From positions 146,492-210,491 of the forward strand of contig CANMSI010000006.1 in assembly GCA_947500575.1 (NCBI GenBank): 64,000 nt of DNA, given 5' to 3'. The translations under genes and the position numbers were made by a program. The notes under the pieces were generated by a model. That model did no database searches and was not told the origin of the DNA. It worked only from the letters and a program-made list of their open reading frames with translations. The stretch is from an uncultured Flavobacteriaceae bacterium (GTDB taxonomy: Bacteria; Bacteroidota; Bacteroidia; Flavobacteriales; Flavobacteriaceae). This document shows positions 35,926 to 45,813 of the stretch, piece after piece. How positions within the stretch are numbered: the first letter of the stretch is position 1; the number at the start of each line of letters is the position of its first letter.

Positions 35926-37122
35926 GTGATACAATTTTTTAAAAATATCAAAGGGGATAAAGCGATATGGGGCGTGGTGGCACTATTGGCTTTATTTTCA
36001 TTTTTACCCGTCTATAGTGCCAGTAGTAATTTGGTGTATGTAGTAGGGAAGGGAACTACCATGGGGCACTTGGTGAAACACGGTCTTCTGCTATTTTTAG
36101 GATTTGGAATCATTTATGGAGTACATAAAATACCTACACACTTTTTTAAAGGTCTATCTATAATCGCCATGCCTATTGTATTAGGTTTGTTGGTATATAC
36201 CCTTGCTCAGGGAACCACCATAGACGGTGCTAATGCCAGTAGGTGGATTCGTTTGCCTTTGGTTGGTTTTACTTTTCAAACTTCCAACTTAGCTGCCGTT
36301 GTGTTAATGATATGGGTGGCTAGGTATTTGGCAAAGATCAAAGACAAGACCATCACCTTTAAAGAAAGCATTCTCCCTTTATGGTTACCTGTATTTTTAG
36401 TTATCGTGTTAATTCTCCCAGCAAACTTTTCTACTGCTGCTATCTTGTTTTTTATGGTATTGGTTTTGTGCTTTTTAGGAGGCTATCCTATAAAGTATCT
36501 CTTAGGGATTGTTGGAAGCGGAGTTCTGTGTTTAACTTTTTTTATTCTAGTGGCTAAGGCGGCTCCAGATCTTTTTAGCAACCGGGTAGATACTTGGGAG
36601 CGAAGAATAGATAGTTTTTTAAATGGCGCAGATACAGAAGCGGATTATCAAATAGAACAGGCAAAGATTGCAATTGCCAGAGGAGGTATTATGGGAAGCG
36701 GGGCAGGAAAGAGTAGGATGAAAAACTTTTTGCCTCAGAGTTCTTCTGATTTTATTTATGCAATTATTATTGAGGAGTATGGTTTGGTAGGGGGACTTGT
36801 ATTACTCTTTTTCTATTTGCTACTGCTGTTTAGAATTGTGGTTGTTGCAAATGCAAATACGAGCATTTTTGGAAAATTACTAGTGGTGGGTGTAGGCTTG
36901 CCCATTGTGTTTCAGGCCTTTATTAATATGGCGGTCGCAGTAGAGTTATTTCCCGTAACAGGGCAAACCTTGCCCTTAATAAGTAGTGGGGGAACTTCCA
37001 TTTGGATGACCTGCTTAGCCATTGGTGTTGTGCTAAGCGCTAGTACTAAAAATGAGAAAGAACAGAGCAGTGTCAAAGAAGATGAAACCAATCCTTTAGC
37101 AGTATTAAGTGGGCAATTATAG
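35926..37122 (+). CDS. ftsW: Septal peptidoglycan glycosyltransferase FtsW
   Basis: The 398-residue SEDS-family protein has about ten transmembrane helices and polymerises lipid II together with FtsI. Typical segments are [20 protein letters not shown], the [23 protein letters not shown] loop and [19 protein letters not shown], followed by [20 protein letters not shown] start at 35926. Its 3' end overlaps murG by 14 bp. Confidence 0.94.
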   Translation: MIQFFKNIKGDKAIWGVVALLALFSFLPVYSASSNLVYVVGKGTTMGHLVKHGLLLFLGFGIIYGVHKIPTHFFKGLSIIAMPIVLGLLVYTLAQGTTIDGANASRWIRLPLVGFTFQTSNLAAVVLMIWVARYLAKIKDKTITFKESILPLWLPVFLVIVLILPANFSTAAILFFMVLVLCFLGGYPIKYLLGIVGSGVLCLTFFILVAKAAPDLFSNRVDTWERRIDSFLNGADTEADYQIEQAKIAIARGGIMGSGAGKSRMKNFLPQSSSDFIYAIIIEEYGLVGGLVLLFFYLLLLFRIVVVANANTSIFGKLLVVGVGLPIVFQAFINMAVAVELFPVTGQTLPLISSGGTSIWMTCLAIGVVLSASTKNEKEQSSVKEDETNPLAVLSGQL

Positions 37123-38206
37123 ATTTATACTTTCAGGAGGGGGAACAGGAGGTCATATTTATCCGGCAATTGCCATTGCAAATGAATTAAAAAAAAGATA
37201 CCCTGATGCAGCGTTTCTGTTTGTTGGAGCCAAAGACAGAATGGAGATGGAGAAAGTACCGCTCGCGGGATATAAAATAGAAGGATTATGGATTAGTGGG
37301 TTACAGCGAAAATTGACATTTAAAAACATGCTGTTCCCAATTAAATTGATTAGTAGTTTGATAAAAGCAAGGAGCATAGTTTCTAGATTTCAACCCGATG
37401 TAGTTATTGGTACCGGTGGGTTTGCTAGTGGTCCTCTTTTAAAAATAGCATCTGGGAGAGGAATTCCATGTGTGCTGCAAGAGCAGAATTCATATGCTGG
37501 CATGACCAACAAGCTATTAAAGAATAAAGTGGCTAAAATTTGTGTAGCCTATGATGGGATGCAGGAATTTTTTCCTGCCGATAAAATAATAAAGACCGGA
37601 AATCCAGTACGTGAGGATTTAATGAAAGGAGAAGATAACAGACAAGAAGCTTTGCGGTTTTTTGAATTAAACGAGAATCAAAAAACTCTTTTAGTACTGG
37701 GAGGTAGTTTGGGCGCTAGACGGGTAAATCAATTAATAGAAAAGAAGCTTGCATTCTTCTCATCTCATAATATTCAATTGATATGGCAGTGTGGAAAGGG
37801 GTATTACCAAACATATAAAAAACACCACGGAAGTAGCGTAAAAGTGCACGCTTTTTTAAATCAAATGGAATTCGCTTATGCAGCTGCTGATATTATTATT
37901 TCTAGGGCAGGAGCTGGTTCGGTATCAGAGTTATGTATCGTAGGAAAGCCGGTACTATTTATACCATCTCCAAACGTAGCAGAAGATCATCAAACCAAGA
38001 ATGCGAATGCGTTGGTTTCCAAAAACGCAGCTTTAATGGTAAGAGAGCCAGATTTGGAAACAAATTTTGAATCTATTTTCACTTCCCTTTTACAGGATGA
38101 GAATCTGCAGCAATTGCTTGGGAAGAATATGAAAACATTGGCAATGCCAAAAGCAACAGAACATATTGTGGATGCCATTGCGGTTTTATTGAAAGAAATA
38201 AAATAA
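37109..38206 (+). CDS. murG: Undecaprenyl-PP-MurNAc-pentapeptide GlcNAc transferase
   Basis: The 365-residue GT28 enzyme converts lipid I to lipid II at the inner membrane face. It shows [53 protein letters not shown] and [17 protein letters not shown]. The GTG start lies within ftsW, so expression is coupled. Confidence 0.95.
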   Translation: MGNYRFILSGGGTGGHIYPAIAIANELKKRYPDAAFLFVGAKDRMEMEKVPLAGYKIEGLWISGLQRKLTFKNMLFPIKLISSLIKARSIVSRFQPDVVIGTGGFASGPLLKIASGRGIPCVLQEQNSYAGMTNKLLKNKVAKICVAYDGMQEFFPADKIIKTGNPVREDLMKGEDNRQEALRFFELNENQKTLLVLGGSLGARRVNQLIEKKLAFFSSHNIQLIWQCGKGYYQTYKKHHGSSVKVHAFLNQMEFAYAAADIIISRAGAGSVSELCIVGKPVLFIPSPNVAEDHQTKNANALVSKNAALMVREPDLETNFESIFTSLLQDENLQQLLGKNMKTLAMPKATEHIVDAIAVLLKEIK

Positions 38207-38208
38207 GA

Positions 38209-39561
38209 ATGAACTTAAAAGAAATACATAGCGTCTATTTTATTGGCATTGGTGGTATTGGTATGTCGGCCTTGGCGCGCTATTTTAAGTTTGTTGGGAA
38301 GCAAGTGGCAGGTTATGATAAAACAAGCACTCCACTGACCATTGTACTAGAAGATTTAGGTATTGATGTGCACTATGAAGATAATACGGCATCTATAGCA
38401 GCTCCGTATTTGGATCCAAAAAAGACCTTGGTGGTATTTACCCCTGCGGTTCCTCAAGATCATACAGAGCTTAACTACTTTAGGACTCATGGGTTTGAAG
38501 TGAAGAAGCGATCAGAAGTATTAGGTATGATTACCAAAGATACCTTTTGCTTTGCGGTAGCAGGTACGCATGGGAAAACAACCACCTCTAGCATTCTCGC
38601 TCATTTACTAAAAGAGACAAATACACCACTAATTGCCTTTTTAGGAGGTATATCGGAAGACTTTAATAGCAATTTTTTGTTAGAGGGAACTGATTTTTCG
38701 GTGGTAGAAGCAGATGAGTTTGATAGGTCTTTCTTGCGACTATCTCCCAATGTGGCATGTATTACTTCTATGGATGCAGATCACTTGGATATTTATGGCA
38801 CTGGCGATGAGTTGCACGAATCGTTTGAGGCATTTACAAAATGTTTAAAGCCAAATGGGAAATTATTTGTTCGCAATGGTTTGCCAATAAAAGGTATCAC
38901 CTATGGAATAGAAGACGATTCGGATTATTGTATTCGAAATTTAAAAATAGAACATGGAACCTACATTTTTGATTTGGGAACCCCTGAGACTACTATTGAA
39001 GGGGTTAAGTTCAACCAACCGGGAAAGCATAATTTGCTAAACGGATTAGTCGCTTTTGCAATGGCGATACAAGCAGGACCCCCGCAGTATCGCCTTGTTA
39101 AGGCATTAGAGAGTTTTAAAGGAGTACAGCGTCGTTTTTCTTACAAAATAAAAGAAGATCACTTTGTATTTATAGATGATTATGCACACCATCCAACCGA
39201 AATTAATGCGGTTTATGATGCGGTAATGGAAATGCATCCGAATAAAAAAGTACTTGCAGTTTTTCAACCCCATTTATTTTCTAGGACTAGGGATTTTATT
39301 GAAGATTTTGCAGAGAGCCTATCAAAATTTGAGAGTGTCTTGTTATTAGATATCTATCCAGCTAGAGAGCAACCCATAGAAGGAGTTACTTCCAAATGGT
39401 TATTGGAAAAAATGAATAATGGCAAAAAAAAATTGGTACAAAAAAGAAATTTAATAGAAGAAATAAAAAAACAAAATCCAGAAGTTCTAGTGACCATGGG
39501 AGCTGGAGATATTGGATTGGAAGTGATTAAAATTAAAAGAGAGTTTGATTATGCGGGTTAA
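38209..39561 (+). CDS. murC: UDP-N-acetylmuramate:L-alanine ligase
   Basis: The 450-residue Mur ligase adds the first stem residue, L-Ala. It starts VYFIGIGGIGMSALARYF, has ATP loop VAGTHGKTTTSSILAHLL, VEADEFDRSFL, and the conserved DDYAHHPTEINAV near residue 325. Its last bases overlap the ftsQ start region. Confidence 0.95.
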   Translation: MNLKEIHSVYFIGIGGIGMSALARYFKFVGKQVAGYDKTSTPLTIVLEDLGIDVHYEDNTASIAAPYLDPKKTLVVFTPAVPQDHTELNYFRTHGFEVKKRSEVLGMITKDTFCFAVAGTHGKTTTSSILAHLLKETNTPLIAFLGGISEDFNSNFLLEGTDFSVVEADEFDRSFLRLSPNVACITSMDADHLDIYGTGDELHESFEAFTKCLKPNGKLFVRNGLPIKGITYGIEDDSDYCIRNLKIEHGTYIFDLGTPETTIEGVKFNQPGKHNLLNGLVAFAMAIQAGPPQYRLVKALESFKGVQRRFSYKIKEDHFVFIDDYAHHPTEINAVYDAVMEMHPNKKVLAVFQPHLFSRTRDFIEDFAESLSKFESVLLLDIYPAREQPIEGVTSKWLLEKMNNGKKKLVQKRNLIEEIKKQNPEVLVTMGAGDIGLEVIKIKREFDYAG

Positions 39562-40270
39562 TTGGAATAAAATAAAGTTTATAGCGCTAATGCTTATTGT
39601 CATTGGCTTGTACGCGTTTGCAGATCATAGAAGTAGTGAAAGAAAAGTGGGAGAAATGCAGATTGAGTTCGTAGGAGACCAGAATTTATACATCACGCAA
39701 GAGGCGGTTAATAAATTGTTAATACAAAGTTATGGAAGCTTCGCAAACGTGCCCAAAGAAAAATTAGTTTTGAATACTATAGAGAAGGCCATTGAGGCCA
39801 ATGAAATGGTGAAAGATGCCCAAGTTTATCTTACTGTAAATGGGGAGCTTAGAACTGAAATTGTTCAACGGCAACCAATCGGACGAGTAGAGGGAAATAC
39901 AAAATTCTATGTGGATGATGAAGGAAAACGCATGCCTTTATCCAAATATCATTCAGCAAGAGTGCCGATCATTACAGGTAAAATAACAGGAAGAAGTTTG
40001 GAAGATGTGTATGTGATTTTGAAACACATTAACCAAGATAACTTTTTGCGTAAAAATGTGATAGGAATTCACATTGAAGGTGAAGAAATGTACCAGTTAA
40101 AGTTTCGCTTAGAGAACTTTGTAGTGCATTTAGGAAGTATCAAGGATTTGGACGAGAAGTTTAGCAATTTTAAAGCTTTTTATGCCAAAGCTGCTAAAGA
40201 TCAGACATTAGAAGATTTTAATATCGTAAGCCTGGAATTTAATAATCAGGTAGTATGCACTAAAATATAA
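39551..40270 (+). CDS. ftsQ: Division protein FtsQ
   Basis: The 239-residue bitopic membrane protein has one N-terminal TM (about 8-24) and a periplasmic POTRA-like and beta region (MVKDAQVYLTVNGELRTEIVQRQPIGRV is the POTRA end). Position between murC and ftsA fits FtsQ, although similarity to E. coli FtsQ is low. ATG 39551 is preferred over TTG 39545. It overlaps murC by 11 bp. Confidence 0.88.
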   Translation: MRVNWNKIKFIALMLIVIGLYAFADHRSSERKVGEMQIEFVGDQNLYITQEAVNKLLIQSYGSFANVPKEKLVLNTIEKAIEANEMVKDAQVYLTVNGELRTEIVQRQPIGRVEGNTKFYVDDEGKRMPLSKYHSARVPIITGKITGRSLEDVYVILKHINQDNFLRKNVIGIHIEGEEMYQLKFRLENFVVHLGSIKDLDEKFSNFKAFYAKAAKDQTLEDFNIVSLEFNNQVVCTKI

Positions 40271-40273
40271 AAT

Positions 40274-41602
40274 ATGGAAGTGGGTAAGTATTCAGTTGGA
40301 TTAGACATTGGAACCACCAAAATCGTTGCCATAATTGGTAGAGAAAACGAGTATGGTAAAATTGAGATTTTAGGAATAGGGAGATCCAAAAGCCTTGGTG
40401 TTCATCGAGGTGTGGTAAATAACATTACGCAAACCATTAAATCTATTCAGCAAGCAGTAGAACAGGCTGAAGTAAATTCAGGATTAAAGATTGGTTCGGT
40501 GGTAGTGGGTATTGCTGGCCAACACATTAGAAGTTTGCAGCACAGTGATTATATCACTAGAAGCAATTCTGAAGAAGTCATTGATGAAGACGATTTGGAT
40601 CGTCTTTGCAATCAAGTATACAAACTGGTTATGTTACCAGGGGAAGAGATTATTCATGTATTACCTCAAGAATATAAAGTAGATGGGCAAGCAGAAATTA
40701 AGGCTCCTATTGGCATGTATGGGGGTAGATTGGAAGCCAATTTTCATGTGGTAGTAGGACAAGTATCTTCTATTAAAAATATTGGACGCTGTATTAAAAG
40801 TGCGGGCTTGGATTTAGGAAATATTACCCTAGAACCGTTGGCATCTTCAGATGCGGTATTAAGTCAGGAAGAGAAGGAAGCTGGTGTAGCGTTGATAGAC
40901 ATAGGAGGTGGTACCACTGATTTAGCCATTTTTAAAGATGGTATAATTAGACATACCGCTGTAATACCTTTTGGTGGCAATGTAATTACAGAAGATATCA
41001 AAGAGGGTTGCTCTATTATAGAAAAACAAGCAGAACTTTTGAAGATGAAGTTTGGATCTGCATGGCCTGGAGAAAATAAAGACAATGAAATTGTTTCTAT
41101 TCCAGGATTAAGAGGAAGAGATCCAAAAGAAATCACCTTAAAGAACCTTTCTAAAATTATACATGCGAGAGTTGTAGAAATTGTAGAACAGGTATATGTA
41201 GAAATTAAAAACTACGGTCACGAGGAGCAAAAGAAAAAGCTCATTGCAGGGATTGTTCTTACAGGCGGCGGAAGCCAATTAAAACACCTTAAACAGTTAG
41301 TAGAGTACATTACAGGAATGGACACCAGAATTGGCTATCCTAATGAACACTTAGCAGGAGATTCCGATCAGGAAATTGCAAGCCCCTTATATGCAACTGC
41401 AGTTGGTCTTCTAATGAATGCTTTGGAGAACGAGGCAAAAGGGAAAAGTACTGAGGAAGAGCAAGAAGAAGGTTTGGTAGAAGAGACAGTGATGGAAGCG
41501 CATGGGGAAACGGTGGTGACAGGAGCCGTGAAAAAAGAACGGAAATCCGTCTTTGATAAATGGTCAGAGAAACTGAAAGATTTTTTAGACAACGCAGAGT
41601 AA
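40274..41602 (+). CDS. ftsA: Division protein FtsA
   Basis: The 442-residue actin-like ATPase tethers FtsZ to the membrane. It has the phosphate-1 motif GLDIGTTKIVAIIG, GVALIDIGGGTTDLAIF, and adenosine motif VLTGGGSQLKHL. The C-terminal helix FDKWSEKLKDFLDNAE is amphipathic and is the likely membrane-targeting sequence. It lies 3 bp after ftsQ. Confidence 0.95.
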   Translation: MEVGKYSVGLDIGTTKIVAIIGRENEYGKIEILGIGRSKSLGVHRGVVNNITQTIKSIQQAVEQAEVNSGLKIGSVVVGIAGQHIRSLQHSDYITRSNSEEVIDEDDLDRLCNQVYKLVMLPGEEIIHVLPQEYKVDGQAEIKAPIGMYGGRLEANFHVVVGQVSSIKNIGRCIKSAGLDLGNITLEPLASSDAVLSQEEKEAGVALIDIGGGTTDLAIFKDGIIRHTAVIPFGGNVITEDIKEGCSIIEKQAELLKMKFGSAWPGENKDNEIVSIPGLRGRDPKEITLKNLSKIIHARVVEIVEQVYVEIKNYGHEEQKKKLIAGIVLTGGGSQLKHLKQLVEYITGMDTRIGYPNEHLAGDSDQEIASPLYATAVGLLMNALENEAKGKSTEEEQEEGLVEETVMEAHGETVVTGAVKKERKSVFDKWSEKLKDFLDNAE

Positions 41603-41643
41603 AAGATAATAATAACACATAGAAAACCAGTAACACAAATAGG

Positions 41644-43599
41644 ATGAGTAAGAACACTGAATTAGATAGCATCGCCTTTGATTTGCCTAAGAATCAGAGC
41701 AACGTAATTAAAGTGATTGGTGTTGGTGGTGGCGGTAGTAACGCTATTAACCACATGTTTCAGGCCGGGATTAACGGGGTAGATTTTGTTATCTGCAATA
41801 CCGATTCTCAGGCCCTTCAAAACAGTTCTGTTCCCAATAAAATTCAATTGGGTGTTTCCTTAACAGAAGGATTAGGAGCCGGAGCAAACCCAGAAGTGGG
41901 AGAACAAGCTGCTATAGAAAGTATGGAAGATATTAAGAGCATGTTAGATACTACTACCAAGATGGTATTTATAACAGCCGGAATGGGCGGGGGTACTGGT
42001 ACTGGTGCAGCTCCTGTGCTTGCCAAACTTGCAAAAGAGATGGATATCTTAACCGTAGGTATTGTAACGATGCCTTTTCAATTCGAAGGTAAGATGCGTT
42101 GCAAACAAGCGCAGATAGGAATTGAAAAATTACGTGCGAATGTAGATTCTTTAATTGTCATCAACAATAATAAATTAAGAGAAGTATACGGCAACTTAGG
42201 TTTTAAAGCTGGTTTCTCTAAAGCGGATGAAGTATTGGCAACGGCTGCTCGTGGTATAGCAGAAGTAATTACCCATCATTATACACAAAACATTGATTTA
42301 CGCGATGCAAAAACGGTGTTGTCTAATAGTGGTACAGCCATCATGGGATCTGCAACTGCGTCTGGCTCTTCTAGAGCTAATGAGGCTATTACAAAGGCAC
42401 TAGATTCTCCTCTATTAAACGATAATAAAATTACGGGTGCTAAGAATGTATTGTTATTAATTGTTTCTGGTTCTCAAGAGATCACCATCGATGAAATAGG
42501 TGAGATCAATGATCATATTCAAATAGAAGCTGGTCATGGAGCTAATATTATTATGGGTGTTGGTGAAGATGAGAGTCTGGGAGAGGCCATTGCTGTTACC
42601 GTAATTGCTACAGGTTTTGATATTGATCAGCAAGATGATATTGTAAATACAGAAACGAAAAAAATTATTCATACACTAGAAGATGAACAGAAAGCGGAAC
42701 AGCATTTTAAAGAAGAAACGGTAGTACATACACTGGTAGAGGAAGATGCTTTTGAACCAGTAATTAAACATACTTTGGTGGAAGAGGAAGAAGATGTTTT
42801 TGTACCCATTGTAAAGGACGAAGTGGAAGAAGAAATAGCATTGATTCCTACTTCTAATTACATTAGAAATTTTAATGTATTTTATGAAGAAGTCATAGCA
42901 GAGGGGGTAGCAGAAGATGAGTTTATTATTATAGATGCAGATGCAGCTATTAAAAATATGGAGGTGGTAGATCCTATTTTAGTATCTCCTAAGAAAGTAG
43001 AAGAAGATCAGATAGCTTTTAGCTTTGATATGCCGTTGGCAAAAGAGGATACAGAAGAAGAGGAAAAAGAGAATGTAGTAACCTTTAATTTGGATGATGA
43101 AGTCCGTGATATGGATGTGAATGATCATATTGAAGTGGTACCTGTATTGGAGTACAATAAAGAAGGAGAAACACGCTATAGTTTGGATGATTATATGGAG
43201 TTAGAGAATAAGCTAACAGGAGCTAAATCTAAAGCGGAAGAGTACGATCCTAAGATAGTAGAAGACGAATTGGTTTTTGAAAAGAAAACCATTGCTGTGG
43301 AGGAAAGTAAGGAGCAGGAAGTAGAGGATGAAGATCCTATGAACAGTCCTATTGAAGAAATGTTGAAAGAACGTGCTAATGAACGTAGGAAGAAATTAAA
43401 AGATTTCAACTATAAATTTCAGAATAGTATGAATTCTATTGAAGATATTGAAAAAGAACCTGCATATAAAAGACAAGGAGTAGATTTGGATGAAACACCT
43501 CGAGAAAGTAAGGTTTCTAGAACTACCCTAGGAGAAGATAGTAATGATGAGATACAACTGCGTTCAAACAATTCTTTTTTACACGATAACGTGGATTAA
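41644..43599 (+). CDS. ftsZ: Division GTPase FtsZ with long acidic tail
   Basis: The 651-residue protein forms the Z-ring. The tubulin-like GTPase domain (1-320) has GVGGGGSNAINHM, the signature GGGTGTGAAPV and the T7 loop region NNNKLREVYGNLGFKAGFSKADEVL. The C-terminal 330 residues are a very acidic linker with an imperfect repeat near 362-393 (HTLVEEDAFEPVIK / HTLVEEEEDVFVPIVK). A basic segment (ERANERRKKLKDF) precedes the end LRSNNSFLHDNVD. A long linker is usual in this family of bacteria. Confidence 0.95.
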   Translation: MSKNTELDSIAFDLPKNQSNVIKVIGVGGGGSNAINHMFQAGINGVDFVICNTDSQALQNSSVPNKIQLGVSLTEGLGAGANPEVGEQAAIESMEDIKSMLDTTTKMVFITAGMGGGTGTGAAPVLAKLAKEMDILTVGIVTMPFQFEGKMRCKQAQIGIEKLRANVDSLIVINNNKLREVYGNLGFKAGFSKADEVLATAARGIAEVITHHYTQNIDLRDAKTVLSNSGTAIMGSATASGSSRANEAITKALDSPLLNDNKITGAKNVLLLIVSGSQEITIDEIGEINDHIQIEAGHGANIIMGVGEDESLGEAIAVTVIATGFDIDQQDDIVNTETKKIIHTLEDEQKAEQHFKEETVVHTLVEEDAFEPVIKHTLVEEEEDVFVPIVKDEVEEEIALIPTSNYIRNFNVFYEEVIAEGVAEDEFIIIDADAAIKNMEVVDPILVSPKKVEEDQIAFSFDMPLAKEDTEEEEKENVVTFNLDDEVRDMDVNDHIEVVPVLEYNKEGETRYSLDDYMELENKLTGAKSKAEEYDPKIVEDELVFEKKTIAVEESKEQEVEDEDPMNSPIEEMLKERANERRKKLKDFNYKFQNSMNSIEDIEKEPAYKRQGVDLDETPRESKVSRTTLGEDSNDEIQLRSNNSFLHDNVD

Positions 43600-43625
43600 G
43601 AATCCAATTTAAATAATACACTAGA

Positions 43626-43661
43626 CCCGAAAATAGCATCTATTTTCGGGTTTATTTTTTT
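43626..43661 (+). terminator. Terminator of the dcw cluster
   Basis: CCCGAAAATA (43626-43635) pairs perfectly with TATTTTCGGG (43641-43650) and is followed by TTTATTTTTTT. It lies 27 bp after the ftsZ stop and closes the whole cluster. Confidence 0.9.
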
Positions 43662-43690
43662 ATATTCACTTTTCCTAAAAATAAAAGAAA

Positions 43691-44140
43691 ATGAGCTTAC
43701 AAAAACAGGTAATGGACGAAATGAAGCTTGCAATGAAAGCAAAAGATACTGTGGCTTTAGAATCGCTAAGAGCTATTAAATCGGCTATTTTATTGGCACA
43801 AACTAGTGGATCTGGTGAAGAACTTTCAGAAGAGGACGAAATACAACTGGTACAAAAACTAGTGAAACAGCGAAAAGATAGTGCCAGTATTTTTAAAGAA
43901 CAAGGAAGAGATGATTTAGCCGATCCGGAATTAGCTCAAGTGGCAGTCTTGGAAAAATTCTTGCCAGAACAGTTAACCGCAGAAGAAATTGAAAAGGTAG
44001 TGGTCCAAACGATTGCAGCTACTGGAGCTTCTGGTATGCAAGATATGGGTAAAGTTATGGGTATGGTATCTAAAGAATTGGCAGGACAGGCTGATGGTAA
44101 AACCATTTCTGGAATTGTACGTGCGAAGCTAAGCTCCTAG
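43691..44140 (+). CDS. GatB/YqeY domain protein
   Basis: The 149-residue helical protein is related to the tRNA-binding tail of GatB. Family features: MDEMKLAMKAKDTVALESLRAIKSAI, ELSEEDEIQLVQKLVKQRKDSASIFKEQGR and the C-terminal MGKVMGMVSKELAGQADGKTISGIVRAKL. The role is not settled; an effect on tRNA amidation is often proposed. It stands after the dcw terminator and is separate from that operon. Confidence 0.92.
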   Translation: MSLQKQVMDEMKLAMKAKDTVALESLRAIKSAILLAQTSGSGEELSEEDEIQLVQKLVKQRKDSASIFKEQGRDDLADPELAQVAVLEKFLPEQLTAEEIEKVVVQTIAATGASGMQDMGKVMGMVSKELAGQADGKTISGIVRAKLSS

Positions 44141-44230
44141 TTTAAAATAAATTGGAAGAGCCATCTAGAATTGAACCTATTTTAGTAGCATCATAAGCTT
44201 CTTTTTACGTACTTTGCGCTCGCTAATAAT

Positions 44231-44304
44231 GGCCCCGTGGCGCAACTGAATAGCGCATCAGATTTCGGCTCTGAGGGTTGGGGGTTTGAATCCCTCCGGG
44301 GTCA
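44231..44304 (+). tRNA. tRNA-Arg (anticodon TCG)
   Basis: A full cloverleaf can be drawn. Acceptor GGCCCCG pairs with CGGGGTC, with one G-T pair. The D stem is GCGC/GCGC. The anticodon stem TCAGA/TCTGA encloses TTTCGGC, giving anticodon TCG (reads CGA, Arg). The T stem GGGGG/CCCTC encloses TTTGAAT. CCA is not encoded. The last 14 bases are repeated 3.3 kb downstream, marking it as the integration target of the following island. Confidence 0.93.
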
Positions 44305-44305
44305 C
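44292..44305 (+). repeat. attL-like repeat (tRNA 3' end)
   Basis: CCCTCCGGGGTCAC comprises the 3' T-stem, acceptor strand and discriminator of tRNA-Arg plus one base. It is identical to 47591-47604. Confidence 0.75.
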
Positions 44306-44314
44306 AATTTAAAG

Positions 44315-44347
44315 GGCTTAACTAATTGATTATCAATATGTTAAGCC
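44315..44347. repeat. Imperfect palindrome at island left end
   Basis: GGCTTAAC (44315-44322) pairs with GTTAAGCC (44340-44347). An inner pair, ATTGAT-T-ATCAAT, lies between, separated by a 2x2 internal loop. It starts 10 bp after the tRNA. Confidence 0.5.
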
Positions 44348-44363
44348 TTATTTATATCCTCTA

Positions 44364-44384
44364 GCGTCCGACATATGTAAAACC
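44364..44384 (+). repeat. Inner repeat, left copy
   Basis: This 21-bp site contains GTCCGACATATGTAAAACC and matches 47465-47485 at 20 of 21 positions in the same orientation. A diverged inverted copy lies at 44462-44477. It could be an arm-type integrase site. Confidence 0.55.
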
Positions 44385-44461
44385 ACTTTTTAAGCCTTAA
44401 ATAATTGATTTTCAGCGACTTAAATTCCATATTTGAATCTTTTTGCCTTTTAAAGCCGTTT

Positions 44462-44477
44462 GACAAATGTTGGACGT
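44462..44477 (-). repeat. Inner repeat, inverted diverged copy
   Basis: Read on the minus strand it is ACGTCCAACATTTGTC, matching the inner repeat at 13 of 16 positions. Confidence 0.4.
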
Positions 44478-44853
44478 AATTAACGAAAAAGAACCTGCAG
44501 AAATTTTAACATATTAATAATCAGTAAGTTGTGTTGTTAAAATAGTGACCCTATCAAGGTCACAACTAACCGAAAAAAGGACAGTAAAACTTATGTTTAC
44601 CGAAAATATAAATTTCTTCCATATAGAAGAAGGAATGCTGGGCATTGGTTTGAATCCCGTTTGTAGTTAACAAAGAAGTATTATGTGTTACTGGTTTATT
44701 TAGTCAAATTTAATAAACTACTTTCCCTATTGAGGGCAGATACTTTAAATAAATTGCCCATGCCAGTATTGATCTTTACCTCTTCTTCGTACTTTCTGAA
44801 ATGTTACTTTTCTCCTCTTTTTGCTTTTCTTGAATTATGTGGTAAACAACAAC

Positions 44854-45750
44854 CTAAGACCATAAAGGTTCAGATTCCCAGTCGGAGGGAAATCCCATAG
44901 CCGTAACATCTACGTTTGGATACTCAGTTAATAAATTTTTAAATCTTGAAACAATTGAATTATTCGGGTTTATAGTTTGCATTAGGTATAACATTGATGA
45001 AAGAATAAAATAAAATTTATTATTAGATATAGAGGTATTGTTTAACCAGGTTTTCTTTGCTGTTAACGGAGCAACGGGTCTTATTCTCATAATTCTATTC
45101 CATAATCTTGAATGATGAGCGCATAGGTTTCTTAGGTACACAATACTATGCATCCATGAACCAAATGTACTCTCATTAAGTCCAAAATGATTGGCAATAG
45201 CTCTTTTCTCTCTTGACTGCTTTAAATTGGTAAATAGAAATGATAGAGTTCCAAATGATGTTATTTCAAGCATCATCCAACTAGGCGGTAGGAGATTCGA
45301 ATATTTTTTTTTGAAAGCAGTTATAAACTCCGCATCACTTCTGTTATACTCATCTTCTATGTTACCCAAGGACTTTGCGTGGGAGTTATGGCTCTTAAAC
45401 AGGTTGGAGTTTTCATACCAAAAAGCCCCATTTTCATGAGATAGTACATATATCATTTTAGCTCGTATGGAAACTTCTATTTTTTCTAGCTCTCGTAATA
45501 TCAAAATTCTCAATTTTCTATCGAAACAATAAAGATCAAAAGAATTTTGAAAAGTAGAATTAGGCTTAAATATATGGTTCGATTTATCAATAAGCATCGG
45601 GTACCAATAGCCGCTTAATCTATAGTAGCTAATACTTTCTAAAAGATGAGTTGCTCTGGGAATGTTGGTTATTTGTAAACCTCTTGAGTTTAATTGAGTA
45701 ATCTGTTGAGCATAAGTCAATGCTGGTTTAGTATAGGGTATTTTAGCCAT
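44854..45750 (-). CDS. Abi_2 (AbiD/AbiF-type) HEPN abortive infection protein
   Basis: The 298-residue protein starts YTKPALTYAQQITQLNSRGLQI, has SYYRLSGYWYPML, FDRKLRILILRELEKIEVSIRAKM and SRLWNR, all typical of the Abi_2 family. R207-N-L-C-A-H212 fits the HEPN RNase motif RxxxxH, so an RNA-cleaving toxin is likely. It would act in phage defence by abortive infection. Immediately upstream lies a predicted 50-nt hairpin RNA with its own -7 element and U-run. It is the left gene of a tRNA-Arg island. Confidence 0.87.
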   Translation of the reverse strand: MAKIPYTKPALTYAQQITQLNSRGLQITNIPRATHLLESISYYRLSGYWYPMLIDKSNHIFKPNSTFQNSFDLYCFDRKLRILILRELEKIEVSIRAKMIYVLSHENGAFWYENSNLFKSHNSHAKSLGNIEDEYNRSDAEFITAFKKKYSNLLPPSWMMLEITSFGTLSFLFTNLKQSREKRAIANHFGLNESTFGSWMHSIVYLRNLCAHHSRLWNRIMRIRPVAPLTAKKTWLNNTSISNNKFYFILSSMLYLMQTINPNNSIVSRFKNLLTEYPNVDVTAMGFPSDWESEPLWS

Positions 45751-45758
45751 ATAAAAGC

Positions 45759-45808
45759 AAAAAGCTTACCCTGAGCGCGCTGTTCTACGGGAAGCGGGGT
45801 AAGCATGT
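45759..45808 (-). ncRNA. Predicted small hairpin RNA upstream of the Abi_2/AbiF-type gene
   Basis: On the minus strand GCTTACCC (45804-45797) and GGGTAAGC (45771-45764) form a perfect 8-bp stem around a 25-nt GC-rich loop. An inner CGCT/AGCG helix is possible. TTTTT follows (45763-45759), then GC and TTTT. The whole unit ends 9 bp before the HEPN start codon. A -7 element ends 5 bp before the predicted 5' end. This reads as a short terminated RNA with read-through into the toxin. Alternatively it is an attenuator of the gene itself. Confidence 0.55.
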
Positions 45809-45813
45809 TACTA

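Larger units (their letters stand above)
44305..44853. other. Left end of the island, non-coding (549 bp)
   Basis: No convincing gene was found. It holds the imperfect hairpin at 44315-44347, one direct and one inverted copy of the inner repeat, and a small inverted repeat GTGACC/GGTCAC at 44545-44563. A stretch at 44638-44656 contains TTGGTTTGAATCCC, which looks like a decayed tRNA T-arm. The layout resembles recombinase-binding ends. Confidence 0.5.

Noticed and set aside
44638..44660. TTGGTTTGAATCCC considered as part of a second tRNA
   Set aside because: No acceptor, D or anticodon stems can be built around it.
44685..44900. 71-codon plus-strand frame near the island left end
   Set aside because: Overlaps the end of the Abi gene on the other strand and has no recognisable domain.
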